From NCBI GenBank assembly GCA_009192285.1, contig WBVU01000017.1, forward strand, positions 124,001 to 188,000: a stretch of 64,000 nt of DNA. The letters run 5' to 3'. The notes under the pieces were generated by a model, which saw only the letters and a list, made by a program, of their open reading frames with translations, was not told the DNA's origin and made no database searches. Below are positions 59,955 through 64,000 of this stretch, piece after piece (the first letter of the stretch is position 1; each line of letters begins with the position of its first letter). A program made the position numbers and the translations under genes. Source of the stretch: Morchella semilibera (taxonomy: Eukaryota > Ascomycota > Pezizomycetes > Pezizales > Morchellaceae).

Positions 59955-61965
59955 TTAGTTGGGGCAAAGACGGCCCTCCAAATCTAAAGCCCACCTCTCA
60001 CTACCGACTGCAGTGGCAGCATAAAATACACCCTTGGGGTCGAACCTCTGCTTCAACTGGTACAAACGGTCGTAGTTAGAGCCATAGAAAGACTGTTGGA
60101 AGTCTGGCTCCTGGATATCAGACTCTCCGAGGTAAGCCCCAGAACCGGGGGTGACATCTCTCCATTTCTGCATCTGCACATATGTGAGGTAATCCCTCTT
60201 CGCCTGGATTTCGTCCGGGGTTGCACTTGCGTCCCAGGAGGCGGCACCAATGGCGTGCAAAACAGACTGTCTCCATGCAGGGTTGACAGAGTTGTCGGGT
60301 TCACCACCACTGGGGAACTCGTTCTTCATATTGAATCCAAGAAGCATTCCCTGCTCCTCAATAACAGACTGGATAACCGCGAATGTCTTGTCGAAAGTCG
60401 CATCGTCCGCCCAGTTCGCACGTGGGAAGAGTCGAGAGGCAGTCTGCACTGTGGTATAACCAACGAGCTCCTTGGGGAAAGTAGCTTGCCATGCGTCGAA
60501 GAATGACTCGTGCTCGGTGATCACGGGTGTGTAGGTAATGTTCAATGAGTCGAGTTTATTGAAGAGAGGCTGAAGGAGTGTTGTGACCTCTTCAGTGTTC
60601 AAATTGGGAGCAAAGAAGGGCGCCATGTTGAAGGTTCCGGTAAAGATACTGAAGTATGAGTATGTACCCGCGTCGGCGTTAGTGATAAAGGTCTTGAAGT
60701 ACGTCTTGACAGCGTCCCAGTATGCATCTAGGTTGGTAGAGGTGAAGCTAAATGTGGCAGTAGTAACTGGGATATCAGGATACGCTTTGACAATGACTGA
60801 GGTGACGATTCCAAAGGTAGATCCGCCACCTCCACGAAGGGCCCAGAAGAGATCTGAATTTTTAGCTGCATTCGCGGTTACGAAGCGGCCGTCGCCGGTC
60901 ACAACCTCGTATTCGAGGACATGGTCGGCTCCCATTCCATAGATACTAGACAGGGGCGAGTGGCCACCCCCGGCGAGGTAGCCTCCAGCATATCCGACAG
61001 TCATACCCTCTCCACCAACGACGACAAGGCCTTTGGCCTTAGCCGCGGCATAGACATCACGGCCCTGGACACCAGCCCCGACTTTAAATGCAGGGCCGGA
61101 CCAGCCAAGACGGCCGAAATTGGGGATGTGCTTGATATCGTCGAAGAAATGGGTCCAGACACTGATGGAGTTTGCACCAGATGACTTTCCGGAGAAATCG
61201 TGACCTGCGCGGAGGTTAGTATACATATAGGCCAAAGAAATTACTTAGGTGGTGGGAAATTACCAGTGTTCTTGACAACGAGTCTGACCTTGTAGTTTCT
61301 AGCAAGGTTGACCGCTACCTGGATGTCGAAGACGGTCCTGGCCCTGACAACGTAATTTGGGTATCCTCCAAGGGTACAAGACCCAGTGGGGTCGGTGGTA
61401 GGCATGCAAGTAGCACCCTGGTAGAAAGGAGACATGATCGAGGTAGGATCTTGATCACTAAAATCGTATAAGATTTAGAACTATAACATCAATTGGACTA
61501 AATTAAGTAGTAAACTTACTGCAAATCCGAATCGTTCCAGCTGGCAGTGATTTCAGCACATCTGGTGGCATTGTAGTACTCCCCATCATAGCAAGGCGCC
61601 GCCAAAGGAACAGTCGGGATGAGTTGCTTTCCGGTCAGGAAGTTAACAATGCCCCAGATCTTTGAAGAGGGCCAATCCGAGTCACTCGGTATGACTTTGC
61701 ACACGAGATTGGATACCGAGCGCTTTTGAGAAACATCTTGGGTATAGACATCATCGTCGAACGAGATCTCGGGGTACTCGCTGACATCGTCATCGGTCAA
61801 TGTTGTAACCTCGTACGGGAACAGCTCAGTTGTAGCAGTACTGCTAGCTGCGGCATCGGTACTCGAGGACTCAGGCGCCGGAATTGCAAGCGCTCCGGAA
61901 AGGAAAAGTGCCAATGCGGCAAGTTTCCAGCTTCCTGTACGTTGGGTAGAAACAATGTTTGGCAT
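59955..61965 (-). CDS. Secreted FAD-linked oxidoreductase, berberine-bridge-enzyme type
   Basis: Three minus-strand exons, 61965-61520, 61457-61264 and 61204-59955 (introns 62 and 59 bp), give 629 residues. A signal peptide ([17 protein letters not shown]) precedes an acidic linker. The FAD_binding_4 domain starts around residue 170 ([22 protein letters not shown]) and contains [13 protein letters not shown], whose His (about 215, split across the second intron) is the expected 8-alpha-histidyl FAD anchor. [21 protein letters not shown] follows; the Cys that gives bicovalent FAD in some BBE-like enzymes is not there. The C-terminal BBE motif is [20 protein letters not shown]. Such oxidases act on sugars, alkaloids or polyketide intermediates. 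An in-frame ATG at about 62049 is not credible because it would bury the signal peptide. Confidence 0.9.
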
Positions 61966-63166
61966 TTCCGTGATCTTGGGTTTGGTAATGGGGGGGAAAA
62001 AAAGAAAAAAATAACGAACTGACTGAGGGTGAGTGAGTGAAAAAAACACGTGGGGAACGAAAAAGATAACGAGAGTGCCACGTTGTAGACTTCACTCAGG
62101 GAGGAAGGCGGGAATTTATGCAAATATGAAGGTTGACATTTTCAGATAATCCGTTGATCGGGACTCCCCTTCCTATTCCCTATGGAGAAATCCGGATACC
62201 GGATGCCCACGTGGAAGAGAGGGTGGCTTACAGAAGAACCTGGGAAATTTTGGATAAATTGGAGATTATTACGGTTTGTACTGTAGCTACCAAGCCTGTG
62301 TTTCTATGCAGAAGTACGTGACGATGAAGTTCTAGTTGGGTCCGGATACCGAGTAATAGTCCGGAAGGAATGTGGGTACATGTAGTACATATGGCACGGA
62401 CGGATAGGCGACAACCGCGCTCGCTCTCAAAAAGTAATCTACTTTTGTGTGGCTTACGCACAGTCTTAAAGACGGGATCAAGATGATATATTTTGTACAA
62501 GGGAGTCAAGTCCGATATTGAGTCTACTGGGATATGTATATCAATAATCTCACCTTGGAGACCGGCCCTGCAGCCATCAACGAACGCTTTTTATCTAAGA
62601 AGGGGGTTATGATAACTCTAACATTTATCGAGCCATATAGCATATAAATCCCCTGGTATTATCTTCATATCTAGAGTATAGGATAAACTACTACTACTAC
62701 TACATGTATCTACATGTAGCCTTACTTCCTTATTCACACCAAGGGATACCCCTTTACTTGAGTTTTGGTCGCCCATATATATACCAGCTACCTACCAACA
62801 ATACGGCACTACCCTAGTCCACCAAGGCGCATCATCTTTTATGCCTCACGATGCGTGCTAGAGTTCGTAACGGCATGTCTTACAACGCCACAAAACGACA
62901 CTTATCAAGCTATTGCTACATGTACTACCAAGAAATAGTAGATTGACCAATTAGTTAAATGACCACATCGGTATTCTTTGCGACGACTATTTAAGGATGA
63001 TTACATCCCTCTCTGCTCTCCCCACAGACAGTGCCATTGTCGCTAGATGTCTGGGAGTGCCCCTGAAACTGGAGCGATCATCTCGCATCCCGCCGGCGAT
63101 GTACTCCGTTATGCATACATACTATACTGATTATTTTAGTACGGCTCACTCTCTAAAGTTTAAGAA

Positions 63167-63243
63167 TACTACGGGGGGGTAAGTCTCTAGAACCATAGCT
63201 ATGGTTGCAATAGGTCATAGTTCTGGAGACTTAACCCGTAGTA
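63167..63243. mobile_element. Foldback MITE-like element, TACTACGGG family (copy 2)
   Basis: The left arm starts TACTACGGGGGGGTAAGTCT and the right arm is its imperfect inverse ending CCCGTAGTA. The loop contains TGGTTGCAA, as in the copy at 34707-34804. It is 77 bp, with more arm mismatches than copy 1. Confidence 0.7.
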
Positions 63244-63260
63244 CTGGTACTCGCGCGAGT

Positions 63261-63395
63261 TCGTTTACCACGAAAAGAACCAGAAAATGCAAGTGAATAA
63301 AACAGGGATGATTTGTAGGAGAGATCATCGCCAGTCCAGACAAATTATCCTTGCCCTAAACAACTACATTTTCTGGTTCTTTTCGTGGTAAACGA
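63261..63395. mobile_element. Short element with perfect 29-bp terminal inverted repeats
   Basis: Arms at 63261-63289 and 63367-63395 are exact reverse complements, beginning TCGTTTACCACGAAAAG. The 77-bp interior is non-coding. It lies 17 bp from the end of the foldback element at 63167-63243. No related copy was seen elsewhere in the window and the flanks show no clear target duplication. Confidence 0.72.
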
Positions 63396-64000
63396 GTACA
63401 GAGGAGGTTCAGACATTGGGTCAATATTCAGCCACGCGAAGCGCCTCTCGGAGCGTCAACCGTTTAATGCAGGTCCTGATATATATACAAAGTATTTTTG
63501 CGACATGCACGCTAGAAAGTAAATTTATAAATCAGAAACAAAATAAATAATCCCCATTTCCCCCTCATCGATATCTGCGTTCTGTCCTTGCGAAAAAAAT
63601 TTCCCCGCCAAGATGTGAAACATGGATTACCCTGAATAGGAGCATACCAATCCGTAGCACCATACAGCTTTTTTTTTTGTTTACATCATTAATTGCACCA
63701 CACTTAGCTAGTCCCGCAGGGGAGGTTTGGATAGACATGAATTTCGGTCCATGCGCAGCACATGGCTACTTGACAAATCTCTTTCTATCGGCTTAACACT
63801 CATTCTCCCCGCGTCACAGATAATCACGCACCATATGTATATGTGTCATCCTAACTTCTAGATGAGGTACCTACATTCCTCGCCGGTGAATACAGTCGCC
63901 TGCGAAAACCTGTGGGTAGCGTGCAAAAACGGCCTACCGCAACGGACTATCAGTAGGGTACAGATGAAATTGCCGAATTCGCGACCAGCCAGGCGATAGT

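Larger units (their letters stand above)
61966..64000. other. Spacer to the window end with two adjacent inverted-repeat elements
   Basis: No gene is supported. It holds the BBE-type promoter, four TACATGTA sites, the foldback element at 63167-63243, the perfect-TIR element at 63261-63395 and a lone MITE end at 63902-63927. Confidence 0.55.

Noticed and set aside
1-64000. tRNA, rRNA and CRISPR features
   Set aside because: I looked for GTTCGAA-type T-arm words and regularly spaced repeats; the few hits have no matching acceptor stem or anticodon arm, and no repeat-spacer array exists.

Overview
The window looks like a filamentous ascomycete (Pezizomycotina) chromosome. Genes are interrupted by short phase-consistent introns, mostly 49-72 bp, several with a clear CTAAC-type branch site. 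The families are fungal ones: a CE12 esterase with a CBM1 tail, DUF3533/SNG1, DUF6536, DUF7514, a DUF676-type hydrolase and a PRiA4_ORF3-MYND fusion. No tRNA, rRNA, CRISPR array or intact autonomous transposon was recognised. Genes cover under half of the window; the rest is AT-rich spacer with short hairpin elements and short dispersed motifs.

Layout. 0.9-6 kb: a secreted rhamnogalacturonan acetylesterase with a cellulose-binding tail, then a PRiA4_ORF3-MYND protein with a minisatellite-encoded acidic tail. 6.4-14.5 kb, minus strand: a SNG1-like membrane protein, a long P/Q-rich DUF7514 coiled-coil protein that looks like two genes until its introns are placed, and an APH-fold kinase-like protein lacking the usual metal-binding Asp. 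15.5-24 kb, plus strand: a DUF676-like hydrolase with a long charged coiled coil and two uncharacterised proteins. 26.8-40.2 kb: transaldolase, DUF6536 membrane protein, TauD-like dioxygenase and a hexose-type transporter. 40.2-46.1 kb has no gene I can support.

46.1-52.9 kb is the most coherent neighbourhood. A sugar-lactonase-like amidohydrolase (minus) is divergent from a fucose-permease-type MFS transporter (plus), which is followed by an Ara2/L-galactose-dehydrogenase-type aldo/keto reductase. Uptake, oxidation of a sugar to a lactone and lactone hydrolysis are three consecutive steps of an oxidative deoxy-sugar or aldose route such as L-fucose, L-rhamnose, L-galactose or D-arabinose. 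54-62 kb: a small membrane protein, a second aldo/keto reductase and a secreted berberine-bridge-type flavoprotein.

The most unusual signals are non-coding. The palindrome TACATGTA occurs about 40 times, all in spacers, where about one or two would be expected. A 17-bp motif (GAGTGATRCnnYATGAT) occurs in five consensus copies and a few near copies. There are eleven G or C homopolymers of 10-18 nt. Several families of short inverted-repeat (MITE-like) elements are present, including an element with perfect 29-bp terminal inverted repeats at 63.3 kb. Exon boundaries were derived by hand from splice signals and reading-frame continuity.
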